NCBI GenBank assembly: GCA_050943535.1
Contig: JBMNPJ010000001.1
Span: 124,001 to 188,000 of the forward strand
Origin: Massiliimalia sp050943535
GTDB taxonomy: Bacteria; Bacillota; Clostridia; Oscillospirales; Ruminococcaceae
Direction: 5' to 3'
DNA: 64,000 nt
Under the pieces are notes generated by a model. It was not told the origin of the DNA and did no database searches. It worked only from the letters and a program-made list of their open reading frames with translations. The position numbers and the translations under genes were made by a program. Shown piece after piece: positions 16,855-25,429 of this stretch; the stretch's first letter is position 1, and every line of letters begins with the position of its first letter.

Positions 16855-17481
16855 TCAGCGAATATTGTCCGCTGCTTTTCCTAGAATGAAAGTGCCAAAA
16901 AATTCAGGTCGGTGAAAATCCGGTTCCGGCCAATCAATTTTTGTCCAGCTGCCATAATGAGGAAACTGGGTTAAGTCGCCGCATTTGTAGAAATTTCCCC
17001 GCAGCATGTCCCCTTCTTGGAAGGAGCCTTTGCCATAGATCGTCTGAATAGTCTCAAGCGGAAAAACTGCTGTGTACCCCCAGCACTGAGAGTCCATAAA
17101 CGGGGTTAAAACAGGATAGGGAATTCCTTTTTCTCGTAAAAATGTGCGGTGATGCCGGTCAACGCCGTATTGACACCACTGGGTTCCCTTGGAATTGGCT
17201 TCTAAATTCAGATAGCCAATTTTTGGATTTTCCGGAGCAAAATCCAAAAAGCATTCCAGACAGCTGTCCTGACATACCATATTGTCATTTTCCGTAAATA
17301 CAGCCCGGGGATTTTGTTCCCAGCAGCACAACCGCACTGCAAATCCCTGATCCGGAATAAAACAAATGCGGGCTTCTGCTTTAGGGCGGTATTCGCCGCC
17401 CCAGGAATAAGTGTCAATGGGAATTGCCGGAATTGTATCCCAATCAGGGAATGCTGTTACCTGAGGAATAATGTGTTCCAT
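16855..17481 (-). CDS. CBM9-like (carbohydrate-binding family 9-like) protein
   Basis: A 208-residue protein with no signal peptide that matches the stand-alone CBM9-like/DOMON-type beta-sandwich. Aromatic-rich segments include DTYSWGGEYRPKAEARICF near residue 24, VCQDSCLECFLDF near 90 and GNFYKCGD near 160. Secreted enzymes carry this fold as a sugar-binding module; cytosolic stand-alone versions in Clostridia have no assigned function. It lies 18 nt downstream of pepT and is probably in its transcript. Confidence 0.75.
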   Translation of the reverse strand: MEHIIPQVTAFPDWDTIPAIPIDTYSWGGEYRPKAEARICFIPDQGFAVRLCCWEQNPRAVFTENDNMVCQDSCLECFLDFAPENPKIGYLNLEANSKGTQWCQYGVDRHHRTFLREKGIPYPVLTPFMDSQCWGYTAVFPLETIQTIYGKGSFQEGDMLRGNFYKCGDLTQFPHYGSWTKIDWPEPDFHRPEFFGTFILGKAADNIR

Positions 17482-17499
17482 AACCGTTCCTTTCTCCCA

Positions 17500-18717
17500 T
17501 TATTGGGCATAAGATTTGATGATTTCTACCAGAATGTTGGTGCAGGCATCCATTCCTTCGGCGGTAATGTGCTCAAAAGGACCGTGAGCGCCGTAACCGC
17601 CAGTGCCCAGATTTGGGCAGGGAAGTCCCATGTAGCTGAGTCTGGATCCGTCTGTTCCGCCTCGGATTGGAACAATGATTGGTTCAATTCCCAAAGATTC
17701 AATGGCTTTTTTAGCATTGTCAATCAGATGCATACAGGGTTCCAATGCTTCTTTCATGTTGTAGTAACTATCAGTAATGGTAAGTTCTACGCTGTTTTCT
17801 CCGTATTTTTCATTAAGCAGTTTGGCAATGTGCCGCAAACAGTCTTTTCGAGCTTCAAATTTAGCACGGTCATGATCTCGGATAATATAGGAAAGAGAAG
17901 CATGAGTAACATCTCCTTCCATATGGGTGAGATGGAAGAAACCTTCGTAACCTTCTGTATGTGCAGGAGTATCACCGGCAGGCAGCATGGTGTTAAATTC
18001 CATTGCTATTAAAGAGGCATTTTTCATTTTGTTTTTAGAACCGCCTGGATGGATAGAAACACCATTGATTTTGCACACTGCGTCAGCCGCATTGAAGTTT
18101 TCATATTCCAGCTCTCCTTCTTCGCCGCCGTCAACCGTATAGGCGTATTTTGCGCCGAAGCCTGGTACATCAAAAAAGTCTGCTCCACCGCCCACTTCTT
18201 CGTCGGAGGTAAACCCTACACAGATAGGACCGTGAGGAATCTGATTTTTGAGAATCATTTCACAGGCAGTCATGATTTCAGCCACACCTGCTTTGTCGTC
18301 CGCTCCCAGAAGGGTAGTGCCGTCGGTGGTGATTAAAGTTCTTCCTGTCAGTTTGGCCAGGTGAGGGAATTGCTGAGAGGTAAGGCTCAGTCCGCTGGTA
18401 CCCAGAGGAACATCTTGACCGGCGTAGTTTTCGATGATTTGAGGATGGATATTGGTTCCGCTGGCGTCAGCAGCAGTGTCCATATGGGCGATAAATCCGA
18501 TAGGAGTGCAGTGCTCCATACCGGGAGTAGCCGGCAGCATGCCGTATACATAGCAGGTGTCACTGACACGAACCTGGGTTAGCCCCATTTGTTTCATTTC
18601 CTCTGCCAAAGCATTGGCAAGATTGAATTCTTTTGGATTGGAAGGATGACAGTCGGCTTGAGGATCAGCTGTGGTGTCATACTGAATGTACTGCAAAAAA
18701 CGTTCATAAGCGCGCAT
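17500..18717 (-). CDS. pepT: Peptidase T (tripeptide aminopeptidase)
   Basis: Zinc-dependent M20B aminopeptidase that cleaves the N-terminal residue of tripeptides in the cytosol. 405 residues is the family length. Metal and catalytic motifs are present: FIAHMDTAAD near residue 75-84, LLGADDKAGVAE near 135-146 and FTSDEEVGGG near 170-179, plus a C-terminal GTGGYGAHGPFEH. AAAGGATG precedes the ATG. A good promoter is at 18753-18781. The partner gene downstream is the CBM9-like protein. Confidence 0.95.
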   Translation of the reverse strand: MRAYERFLQYIQYDTTADPQADCHPSNPKEFNLANALAEEMKQMGLTQVRVSDTCYVYGMLPATPGMEHCTPIGFIAHMDTAADASGTNIHPQIIENYAGQDVPLGTSGLSLTSQQFPHLAKLTGRTLITTDGTTLLGADDKAGVAEIMTACEMILKNQIPHGPICVGFTSDEEVGGGADFFDVPGFGAKYAYTVDGGEEGELEYENFNAADAVCKINGVSIHPGGSKNKMKNASLIAMEFNTMLPAGDTPAHTEGYEGFFHLTHMEGDVTHASLSYIIRDHDRAKFEARKDCLRHIAKLLNEKYGENSVELTITDSYYNMKEALEPCMHLIDNAKKAIESLGIEPIIVPIRGGTDGSRLSYMGLPCPNLGTGGYGAHGPFEHITAEGMDACTNILVEIIKSYAQ

Positions 18718-18752
18718 AGAAAAAACATCCTTTCGATTTGTCTTTAAAATTC

Positions 18753-18781
18753 AGTATAACATAGGAAAAAGCCTTCAACAA
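18753..18781 (-). promoter_or_regulatory. Sigma-A promoter for pepT
   Basis: On the minus strand: TTGTTG, 17 nt, TATACT, about 35 nt upstream of the start codon. It is back to back with the promoter at 18802. Confidence 0.75.
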
Positions 18782-18801
18782 GAGGAATTTTCACAAAAAA
18801 A

Positions 18802-18830
18802 TTGCCCTTGTTTTTGGGTTGTGGTATACT
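18802..18830 (+). promoter_or_regulatory. Sigma-A promoter for the GNAT gene
   Basis: TTGCCC, 17 nt, TATACT, divergent from the pepT promoter. Confidence 0.7.
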
Positions 18831-18892
18831 GAGGAAAAGAAGCCAGGATAGGGATAAAATCCCGCAAAATTTTTAAGACAGGAGAAGCAGAA

Positions 18893-19360
18893 ATGGCAGA
18901 AATTTATCCTATCAAAAAAGAACAAATTTCTCTGCTCAGAACGTTTTTGTATGAAGCGATCTTTCAGCCGGAGACCGGGGAAAAACTTCCTAAAGACATA
19001 GTGGATACACCAGAACTTAAGATTTATGTGGAGGATTTTGGACGGCCGGGAGATGTTGGCTTTCTGGCATGGTGCGGTGGAAGGGCGGTAGGTGCCGCCT
19101 GGGCAAGAAAGATGCGTGGATACGGATTTGTAGCAGAAAATATTCCGGAATGTTCTGTTTCTGTTCTTCCGGAGTATCGGGGCAAAGGGATCGGTACAGC
19201 TTTATTAAAATGCCTGCTGGGTGAGCTGCAAAACCAGCAGGTGCCAGGGGTTTCCCTTTCAGTTCAAAAACAAAATCCGGCGGTTTCGCTGTATGAAAGA
19301 CTGGGATTTTGCGCCGTTCGGGAAGAGCCGGAAGAATGGATTATGCTCCTTTCCTGGTAG
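18893..19360 (+). CDS. GNAT family N-acetyltransferase
   Basis: A 155-residue acetyl-CoA-dependent acetyltransferase. The acetyl-CoA pyrophosphate loop is PEYRGKGIGTALL (residues about 99-111), followed by the family LSVQKQNPAVSLYERLGF motif. ACAGGAGAAG precedes the ATG. The acceptor substrate is unknown. The GntR-family gene begins 50 nt later and may be co-transcribed. Confidence 0.85.
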   Translation: MAEIYPIKKEQISLLRTFLYEAIFQPETGEKLPKDIVDTPELKIYVEDFGRPGDVGFLAWCGGRAVGAAWARKMRGYGFVAENIPECSVSVLPEYRGKGIGTALLKCLLGELQNQQVPGVSLSVQKQNPAVSLYERLGFCAVREEPEEWIMLLSW

Positions 19361-19410
19361 TAGGAAGCTATATTAGATGATTGAACATAAAAATACGAAA
19401 GAGGTTTTTC

Positions 19411-20100
19411 ATGAAAACACAAAAACAGACTTTGGCGCAAAAAGCCGCAGATAGAATTTTATCCATGATTACAGTGGAAAAAAAGTTTTTGCCGGGACAT
19501 AAACTGCCAAATGAAAATGAGTTTGCCGCATTGCTGCAGATTAGCCGCACTACCCTGCGGGAGGCGATTCGGATTTTAGTTTCTCACAATGTGCTGGAAA
19601 TTCGCAGGGGAAAGGGGACCTTTGTGGTGGAACGGAATGATTATGAACACCCGATTGATCCCAACGAACTTTCTAAAATTCGTGTGGATATTCATGCTTT
19701 ATACGAAATGCGAATGATGGTAGAACCGGAGATTGCCTGGTATGCGGCACAGCGGGCAACACCAGAAGAAATCCAATGCATTCTCCAGTGCGGAAAGCAG
19801 GAAGAACTGCTGATTAAACAAGGAAAAGACCGTACAAAAGCGGAAGAGGCATTTCACCAGGCCATTGCCAGAGCAGCCCATAATCCCTATGCAGAACAAC
19901 TGATGCCTATGATCTATGAGGCGATCCATTCTGGGGTGAAACTATCTGTACAAGATGCGGTATTGGTACAGGATACCTTACAAGATCACAAGATGATTAT
20001 GGAATTTTTGGAAGCCAGAGACCCGAAAGGAGCAAAAGCTGCCATGCAGCTCCATATCCGTCATGCCATGCTGCGGTTTGGGATTAGCCCTCTGCGGTAA
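19411..20100 (+). CDS. FadR-subfamily GntR transcriptional regulator
   Basis: A 229-residue repressor-type regulator. An N-terminal winged helix-turn-helix (residues about 8-75) contains LPNENEFAALLQISRTTLRE and ends GKGTFV. An all-helical FCD ligand domain follows (about 95-225), with YEMRMMVEPEIAWYAA and conserved His near 205 that bind a metal and an organic acid in this family. GAAAGAGG precedes the ATG; an upstream TTG is in frame. Two perfect FadR-type operators lie 35-66 nt after its stop in the ilvD promoter, so ilvD is its likely target. The effector is unknown. Confidence 0.88.
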   Translation: MKTQKQTLAQKAADRILSMITVEKKFLPGHKLPNENEFAALLQISRTTLREAIRILVSHNVLEIRRGKGTFVVERNDYEHPIDPNELSKIRVDIHALYEMRMMVEPEIAWYAAQRATPEEIQCILQCGKQEELLIKQGKDRTKAEEAFHQAIARAAHNPYAEQLMPMIYEAIHSGVKLSVQDAVLVQDTLQDHKMIMEFLEARDPKGAKAAMQLHIRHAMLRFGISPLR

Positions 20101-20124
20101 GACAGATGATTTTTGAAAAAATAC

Positions 20125-20153
20125 TTGACATGTGTTGTAATACAACGTATAAT
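20125..20153 (+). promoter_or_regulatory. Consensus sigma-A promoter for ilvD
   Basis: TTGACA, exactly 17 nt, TATAAT: both hexamers are perfect. Operator sites overlap the spacer and the region just after the -10. Confidence 0.93.
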
Positions 20154-20172
20154 AGTTGTATTACAACACATG
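20129..20172. promoter_or_regulatory. Twin FadR-type operator (18-bp perfect inverted repeat)
   Basis: The 18-nt arms (20129-20146 and 20155-20172) are exact reverse complements separated by GTATAATA. Each arm holds an 11-nt near-palindrome (TTGTAATACAA at 20135-20145, TTGTATTACAA at 20156-20166). These match the FadR-group GntR site TNGTNNNACNA. Centres are 21 bp apart, two helical turns, placing two dimers on the same face with the -10 box between them. Confidence 0.85.
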
Positions 20173-20244
20173 TTTGTTTATGATGATATTGATATGCGGC
20201 GTCAAATAGGGCGCAATGCATTTTTTGAAAGGAAGGTTATCGAG

Positions 20245-21912
20245 ATGAAAAGTGAATCCATTATCAAGGGAGCACAAAATGCACCTCACCGTGCGCTGTT
20301 TAACGCGTTAGGATTTACCAAGGAAGAAATGGAACGTCCGTTGGTTGGGATTGTAAGTTCTCAGAACGACATTGTTCCTGGACATATGGAAATTGACCGA
20401 ATTGTAGAAGCAGTAAAAATGGGAGTTGCCATGGCAGGGGGTACTCCGGTGGTATTTCCGGCAATCGCTGTTTGTGACGGGATTGCCATGGGTCATCAGG
20501 GAATGAAATACTCTCTGGTAACCCGTGATTTGATTGCAGACTCTACCGAAGCTATGGCAATGGCACACGGTTTTGACGCATTGGTTATGGTACCAAACTG
20601 TGATAAAAACGTTCCAGGACTTTTGATGGCAGCAGCCAGACTGAATGTGCCTACTATTTTTGTCAGCGGTGGTCCTATGCTGGCAGGGAAAGTGGATGGA
20701 TGTAAGGTGAGCTTTTCTGCGGCATCTGAAGCAGTGGGCGCTTACCATGCCGGAAAAATTTCCGCAGAAAAACTGGCGGAATTTGAAGAAAAAACCTGTC
20801 CTACTTGTGGATCCTGCTCCGGGATGTACACTGCTAACTCTATGAACTGTCTGACCGAAGTTTTGGGTATGGGTCTTTCTGGAAACGGAACCATTCCTGC
20901 AGTTTACTCTGAACGAATCCGCCTGGCAAAACGTGCTGGTATGCAGGTAATGGAACTGCTGAGAAAAAATATCCGTCCTCGCGATATCCTGACGGAAGGG
21001 GCTTTCCACAATGCGTTGACCATGGATATGGCAATCGGCTGTTCTACCAACAGCATGCTGCATCTGCCAGCAATTGCTCATGAAGCAGGAATTGAACTGA
21101 ATTTGGATATGGCTAATGACATCAGCGATAAAACACCAAATATTTGTCATCTGGCTCCAGCAGGCCCTCATCATATGGAAGATCTGTACGATGCAGGCGG
21201 TGTTTATGCAGTGATGCATGAAATTAACAAACTGGGTCTTTTGAAAACCGATTTGATTACTTGTACCGGAAAAACGGTAGGAGAAAACATTGCAGATTGT
21301 GTCAATAAAAATCCTCAGGTAATCCGTCCAGTAGAAAATCCATACAGCACCACAGGGGGAATTGCAGTTCTGCGGGGAAATATTGCTCCGGATTCCTGTG
21401 TTGTAAAACGTTCCGCAGTAGCACCTGAAATGCTCAAACATTCCGGTCCTGCGAAAGTGTTTGACTGCGAAGAAGATGCAATGGCAGCAATCAATGGCGG
21501 AAAGATTGTGGATGGTGACGTTGTAGTAATTCGCTACGAAGGTCCAAAAGGTGGACCAGGTATGCGTGAAATGCTGAATCCTACTTCTGCGATTATGGGC
21601 AGAGGCTTGGGCAGTACCGTTGCGCTGATTACAGACGGACGTTTCTCTGGAGCTACCAGAGGTGCAGCGATTGGGCATGTTTCTCCAGAAGCTGCTGTAG
21701 GTGGACCGATTGCTTTGATTGAAGACGGCGATATCATTGAAATTGATATTATGGCCAATACAATCAATGTAAAACTCAGTGACGAAGAATTGGAAAAACG
21801 TCGGGCAGCATGGACACCAAAACAGCCGAAGATCACCACCGGTTATTTGGCTCGGTATGCTTCTCTGGTTACTTCCGGTAACCGCGGAGCAATCCTGGAA
21901 GTGAATCGATAA
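20245..21912 (+). CDS. ilvD: Dihydroxy-acid dehydratase
   Basis: Iron-sulfur dehydratase converting 2,3-dihydroxy-isovalerate or -methylvalerate to the 2-keto acids of valine and isoleucine synthesis. 555 residues from the ATG at 20245 (AAAGGAAGG upstream); the longer frame from 20113 overlaps the promoter and is not credible. Motifs: VPNCDKNVPG, CPTCGSCSGMYTANSMNCL with the cluster Cys, GPKGGPGMREM, TDGRFSGATRG and GHVSPEAA. No other ilv or leu gene is adjacent. Its control by a FadR-type regulator, not by a branched-chain T-box, is unusual and leaves room for a related sugar-acid dehydratase role, though the motifs fit IlvD well. Confidence 0.92.
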   Translation: MKSESIIKGAQNAPHRALFNALGFTKEEMERPLVGIVSSQNDIVPGHMEIDRIVEAVKMGVAMAGGTPVVFPAIAVCDGIAMGHQGMKYSLVTRDLIADSTEAMAMAHGFDALVMVPNCDKNVPGLLMAAARLNVPTIFVSGGPMLAGKVDGCKVSFSAASEAVGAYHAGKISAEKLAEFEEKTCPTCGSCSGMYTANSMNCLTEVLGMGLSGNGTIPAVYSERIRLAKRAGMQVMELLRKNIRPRDILTEGAFHNALTMDMAIGCSTNSMLHLPAIAHEAGIELNLDMANDISDKTPNICHLAPAGPHHMEDLYDAGGVYAVMHEINKLGLLKTDLITCTGKTVGENIADCVNKNPQVIRPVENPYSTTGGIAVLRGNIAPDSCVVKRSAVAPEMLKHSGPAKVFDCEEDAMAAINGGKIVDGDVVVIRYEGPKGGPGMREMLNPTSAIMGRGLGSTVALITDGRFSGATRGAAIGHVSPEAAVGGPIALIEDGDIIEIDIMANTINVKLSDEELEKRRAAWTPKQPKITTGYLARYASLVTSGNRGAILEVNR

Positions 21913-21929
21913 AAAATATTAGAAATGAA

Positions 21930-21965
21930 AAAAGGACTGTGCAGTGATACTGCACAGTCCTTTTC
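21930..21965 (+). terminator. Intrinsic terminator after ilvD
   Basis: AAAAGGACTGTGCAGT pairs with ACTGCACAGTCCTTTT around GAT. Confidence 0.92.
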
Positions 21966-22150
21966 GGGTTAGATCACTTTACAAAATTATGGATGAAACA
22001 CCGGAGTAGATGAACATGTGAAGTAAAGTAAGTGATCAAAATTCTAAATGCAATGTTCTGTTGTTACAAAAATAGTAAGCTAAAAATCAGTGGAACATCT
22101 GAGTCAATGAACTTGATTTTCTTTACCAATCGTCCATACCCAATAATTTG

Positions 22151-22159
22151 TGCTATAAT
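22151..22159 (+). promoter_or_regulatory. Extended -10 promoter for the ArsR/ferredoxin operon
   Basis: TGCTATAAT, a perfect -10 with TG extension, 40 nt before the ArsR-family start. The -35 (CGTCCA) is weak. Confidence 0.6.
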
Positions 22160-22198
22160 GGTTTACAAATATTGACCATTGAAAACGGAGGTGACAGG

Positions 22199-22564
22199 AT
22201 GGATGAACCAATGAAAATTGATCGCAACCAATTGACTGAAAAATTTGATGTTTGTCGTCCTGCTTTATGTGCGATTGGAGATGAAACACGACAACTAATC
22301 ATCCGTGTTTTGATTGAGAATTGCGGAACCGGAGGATTGCGTGTGGGAGAAATTCAAAATAGTACCAATATTTCTCGTGCAGCGGTGTCCCATCATCTAA
22401 AGATTCTCAAAGACGCAGGCATTATCGATGTTAGACACGAAGGTACGAAAAACTTTTATTATTTGGATTCTACAAGCAGCAGTTTACTGGCAGTATCAGA
22501 ACTTTTTCATAATGCGATAGAACTGATGAAATATTGCCCGATATATAAGGAGGAAAACAAATGA
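22199..22564 (+). CDS. ArsR-family helix-turn-helix regulator
   Basis: A 121-residue winged-helix regulator. CAIGDETRQLIIRVL opens the domain, and the recognition helix region is ISRAAVSHHLKILKDAGII followed by the wing VRHEGTKNFYYL. CGGAGGTGA lies 5-12 nt before the ATG at 22199. ATGA overlap with the following ferredoxin gene shows a two-gene operon. A Cys pair for metal sensing as in ArsR/CadC is not obvious, so the signal may be redox or another ligand. Autoregulation is likely by family habit. Confidence 0.85.
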   Translation: MDEPMKIDRNQLTEKFDVCRPALCAIGDETRQLIIRVLIENCGTGGLRVGEIQNSTNISRAAVSHHLKILKDAGIIDVRHEGTKNFYYLDSTSSSLLAVSELFHNAIELMKYCPIYKEENK

Positions 22565-23331
22565 GCATCTATAAAATTATTTTTAGTCCTACTGGGGGAA
22601 CGGAGAAGGTTGCCAATCAATTTGTACAGGCGTTTGAACAAGAAGCAAAGACAATAGATTTGACCGATTTTACAACAGACTTTCAGCAAATTCAATTAGC
22701 TGAAGATGATATATGCATTGTTGCTGTTCCTTCTTTTGGGGGGCGAGTTCCAAAGATTGCAGCGACGCGTTTGGAAAAGATCAAAGCAAACGGCGCAAAA
22801 GCCATATTGATTACGGTTTATGGAAATCGTGCTTATGATGATACTTTACTTGAATTAAAAACGATACTAACCAATTCCAAGTTTTGCTGTGTAGCAGCTG
22901 TTGCTGCTGTCGCAGAGCATTCAATCATGCATCAATTTGCAAAAGGACGTCCTGATAAAAAAGATTTGGAAGAACTATCTCAATTTGCAAAACAAATACG
23001 TCAGCGTATTGAGGAAAGCCGGATACCAGAAGATTTAATTGTTCCCGGAAGCAATCCATATCGGGAGTATAATGGGGTACCCATAAAGCCAGCTGCAAAC
23101 AAGAACTGTACAAAATGCGGATTGTGTGCTCAAAAATGTCCTGTTCAAGCAATCTCATTAGATAATCCATCCCAAACAGATCATAAAAAGTGTATCAGCT
23201 GTATGCGCTGTATTAGTATTTGTCCTGCTCATTCACGGAAAGTAAATAAGATTCTAACGACTATTGCGGCATACAAGATGAAAAAAAGCTGTAGTGAGCG
23301 CAAGAAAAACGAACTATTTATGGGAGTGTAG
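22561..23331 (+). CDS. EFR1-family ferrodoxin (flavodoxin-like domain plus two 4Fe-4S clusters)
   Basis: A 256-residue electron carrier. The N-terminal flavodoxin-like domain has FSPTGGTEKVA near residue 8 for the FMN phosphate and PSFGGRVP near 60. The C-terminal ferredoxin part holds two clusters: CTKCGLCAQKCP (from about 182) and CISCMRCISICP (from about 208). Such fusions are common in Clostridia; redox partners are unknown. Start and stop codons overlap (ATGA) with the ArsR-type gene, which probably controls it. Confidence 0.88.
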   Translation: MSIYKIIFSPTGGTEKVANQFVQAFEQEAKTIDLTDFTTDFQQIQLAEDDICIVAVPSFGGRVPKIAATRLEKIKANGAKAILITVYGNRAYDDTLLELKTILTNSKFCCVAAVAAVAEHSIMHQFAKGRPDKKDLEELSQFAKQIRQRIEESRIPEDLIVPGSNPYREYNGVPIKPAANKNCTKCGLCAQKCPVQAISLDNPSQTDHKKCISCMRCISICPAHSRKVNKILTTIAAYKMKKSCSERKKNELFMGV

Positions 23332-23464
23332 TTGCTATTTTACTTTGTTTCCGATTCCCTTAATATCTTTCAATCTGGAAGATGTTTGCTACCTAGAGCT
23401 TTGCGATCTGCCGGAAATTCAAAACACAAATTCCAAAGGTTGATTTAAAAATTATTCTGCCATT

Positions 23465-23507
23465 AAAAAACACCTGAAGAACAAGATTCTTCAGGTGTTT
23501 TTGTTAT
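23465..23507. terminator. Bidirectional intrinsic terminator
   Basis: AAACACCTGAAGA and TTCTTCAGGTGTTT with flanking A and T runs, between the convergent ferredoxin gene and upp. Confidence 0.92.
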
Positions 23508-23521
23508 TTTATAAAAATATT

Positions 23522-24151
23522 TTATTTTGTACCGAAAATACGGTCGCCTGCATCTCCCAGACCTGGAACAATGTAAGCATGATCGTTAAGTTTTTCATCT
23601 TTTGCAGCACAGTAAATTTGTACATCAGGATGTGCTTTCATCAAAGCTTCAATACCCTGTGGAGCAGCGATAATGCACATAAATTTGATGTTTTTAACGC
23701 CACGTTCTTTAATCTGGCTGATAGCGTCTACTGCGGTTACACCGGTAGCCAGCATAGGATCCAAAACAATTACTTCCCGTTTTGCAATATCTACTGGGAA
23801 TTTTGCGTAATATTCCATTGCCTGTTTGGTTTCCGGGTCACGGTAGATTCCAATATGTCCTACTTTCGCAGCAGGAACCAGACGGAGCACACCGTCTACC
23901 ATTCCCAAACCTGCGCGCAGAATTGGAACAAATGCCAGTTTGCGTCCGGAAATAATTTTTGTTTTGGAAACAGCAATCGGAGTTTCGATTTCTACTTCTT
24001 TTAATGGAAGGTCACGGGTTGCCTCATAGCACATGAGCATAGCAATTTCAGAAACCAGTTCCCGGAACTCTTTAGAACCGGTGTTTTTGTCCCGAAGCAG
24101 AGAAATTTTGTGCTGGATCAGAGGGTGATCCATAATCAATGGATTTGACAT
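23522..24151 (-). CDS. upp: Uracil phosphoribosyltransferase
   Basis: Pyrimidine salvage enzyme that makes UMP from uracil and PRPP. 209 residues, the normal length. The PRPP-binding loop is VIVLDPMLATG near residue 128, and uracil-binding features are YIVPGLGDAGDRIFG at the C terminus. GGAGGTACTC precedes the ATG. It lies 84 nt downstream of rpiB on the same strand and may share that transcript; a hairpin with arms TGACAG/CTGTCA sits in the gap. Confidence 0.96.
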   Translation of the reverse strand: MSNPLIMDHPLIQHKISLLRDKNTGSKEFRELVSEIAMLMCYEATRDLPLKEVEIETPIAVSKTKIISGRKLAFVPILRAGLGMVDGVLRLVPAAKVGHIGIYRDPETKQAMEYYAKFPVDIAKREVIVLDPMLATGVTAVDAISQIKERGVKNIKFMCIIAAPQGIEALMKAHPDVQIYCAAKDEKLNDHAYIVPGLGDAGDRIFGTK

Positions 24152-24235
24152 AGATGAGTACCTCCTAGTAAATTTGTTTTGACAGCTGGGGGGCTCAAAA
24201 AAGAGACACTGTCATTTTTATTTGGGAAGGGGCTG

Positions 24236-24673
24236 TTATTTATCTTCCAGTGCCATCATTTTGTTGACACGGACAGCATGTCTGCCGCCTTCAAATTCTG
24301 TATTTAAGAATACGTCTACTAATTCGCAGGCAAGGCCTGGACCGATAACTCGTCCGCCGAAAGCAATTACGTTAGAGTCATTGTGCAGCCGAGTATATTT
24401 TGCGGAAAAATAGTCGTGGCACAGTGCTGCGCGAATACCGTGAATTTTATTTGCCGCCATGGAAATTCCAATTCCGGTGCCGCAGATGAGAATCCCTTTT
24501 TCACATTCGCCGCTGTTGATAGCAGCGCATACTTTTTCGGCAATGTCCGGATAATCGCAGGAGTCGGAAGTATAGGTACCGAAATCTTTAAATTCCACTT
24601 TGGTTTCGGTAAGGTGTTTCATAATTTCTTCTTTTAATGTAAGACCGCCGTGGTCACAGCCAATTGCAATCAT
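24236..24673 (-). CDS. rpiB: Ribose-5-phosphate isomerase B
   Basis: Interconverts ribose 5-phosphate and ribulose 5-phosphate in the pentose phosphate pathway. 145 residues. Active-site features are IGCDHGG near residue 4, the catalytic Cys in CGTGIGISMAANK near 64, and HNDSNVIAFGGR near 95. The start overlaps the tsaB stop (ATGA), so it is translated from the tsaE-tsaB transcript. Confidence 0.95.
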   Translation of the reverse strand: MIAIGCDHGGLTLKEEIMKHLTETKVEFKDFGTYTSDSCDYPDIAEKVCAAINSGECEKGILICGTGIGISMAANKIHGIRAALCHDYFSAKYTRLHNDSNVIAFGGRVIGPGLACELVDVFLNTEFEGGRHAVRVNKMMALEDK

Positions 24674-25407
24674 TCTTTTTCTGATCCTTTCTGATGGTTT
24701 TGGTTTTGCTGCTGTTTTTTCTGCAGCAGTTCTCTTTGCGCCTGAGGAAGACGCAGGTAGGAAGGCAGAATTTCAGAAGGGGATAAAAATTCGCCCTGTT
24801 CCGCCTTTTGTGCTGCCAGCATTCCTACACTGGAAGCACGCTGAAAACGATTTTGTGGGTGAGCTAAAACAAGCTGCTCCAAAATGTCTTTATAAGCATT
24901 ATAGCATAAATCGGCGCCGTCACCAACTAAAATAATAGGTTTTTGAAAATTTTTCAGTTGTTCTAACAGTTCATCGATCATCAGTGCCCGGTCATCAGTC
25001 AGCTTATTTAAAACACCATTTTGGTTTTCATACAAGGCATTGTATACCTGATGGCAGCGTGCGTCCATTACCGCACAGATAATACCGGGGAATTCGGCTA
25101 CATTTTGCGCCAGAGCGTCCAGTGTAGAGACGCCGATACAGGGCTTTTGCAGTGCAAAGGCCATCCCCTTTACAGCAGATAAACCGATGCGAAGTCCTGT
25201 AAATGACCCGGGACCAGTGGAAACTGCGAAAGCATCTACCTCTTTTAAAGAGATTTTGGCGTTTTCTAATAATTGCTGGCACATGGGCATCATGGTTTGG
25301 GAATGGGTGAAATTCAAATTGACAAAATTTTCTGCCAAGACCCGGTTGTCCTGAATCAGGCTGACGCTGCAAGCTTTGGCAGTGGTGTCAACTGCAAGTA
25401 TTTTCAT
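24670..25407 (-). CDS. tsaB: tRNA t6A biosynthesis protein TsaB
   Basis: Inactive-protease-like ASKHA protein that partners TsaD and TsaE to make N6-threonylcarbamoyladenosine on ANN-decoding tRNAs. 245 residues from the ATG at 25407; the longer frame overlaps tsaE. Start MKILAVDTTAKACSVSL and the segment STGPGSFTGLRIGL near residue 66 are diagnostic. Usually rimI and tsaD follow; here rpiB follows with a 4-nt overlap, and no true tsaD or rimI is in the window. Confidence 0.93.
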   Translation of the reverse strand: MKILAVDTTAKACSVSLIQDNRVLAENFVNLNFTHSQTMMPMCQQLLENAKISLKEVDAFAVSTGPGSFTGLRIGLSAVKGMAFALQKPCIGVSTLDALAQNVAEFPGIICAVMDARCHQVYNALYENQNGVLNKLTDDRALMIDELLEQLKNFQKPIILVGDGADLCYNAYKDILEQLVLAHPQNRFQRASSVGMLAAQKAEQGEFLSPSEILPSYLRLPQAQRELLQKKQQQNQNHQKGSEKE

Positions 25408-25429
25408 AAAAGCCATCCTTTTCTTAAAA

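Noticed and set aside
20308..21678. 456-codon ORF opposite ilvD
   Set aside because: An antisense shadow of ilvD, His/Cys/Ser-rich with no family likeness or ribosome binding site.
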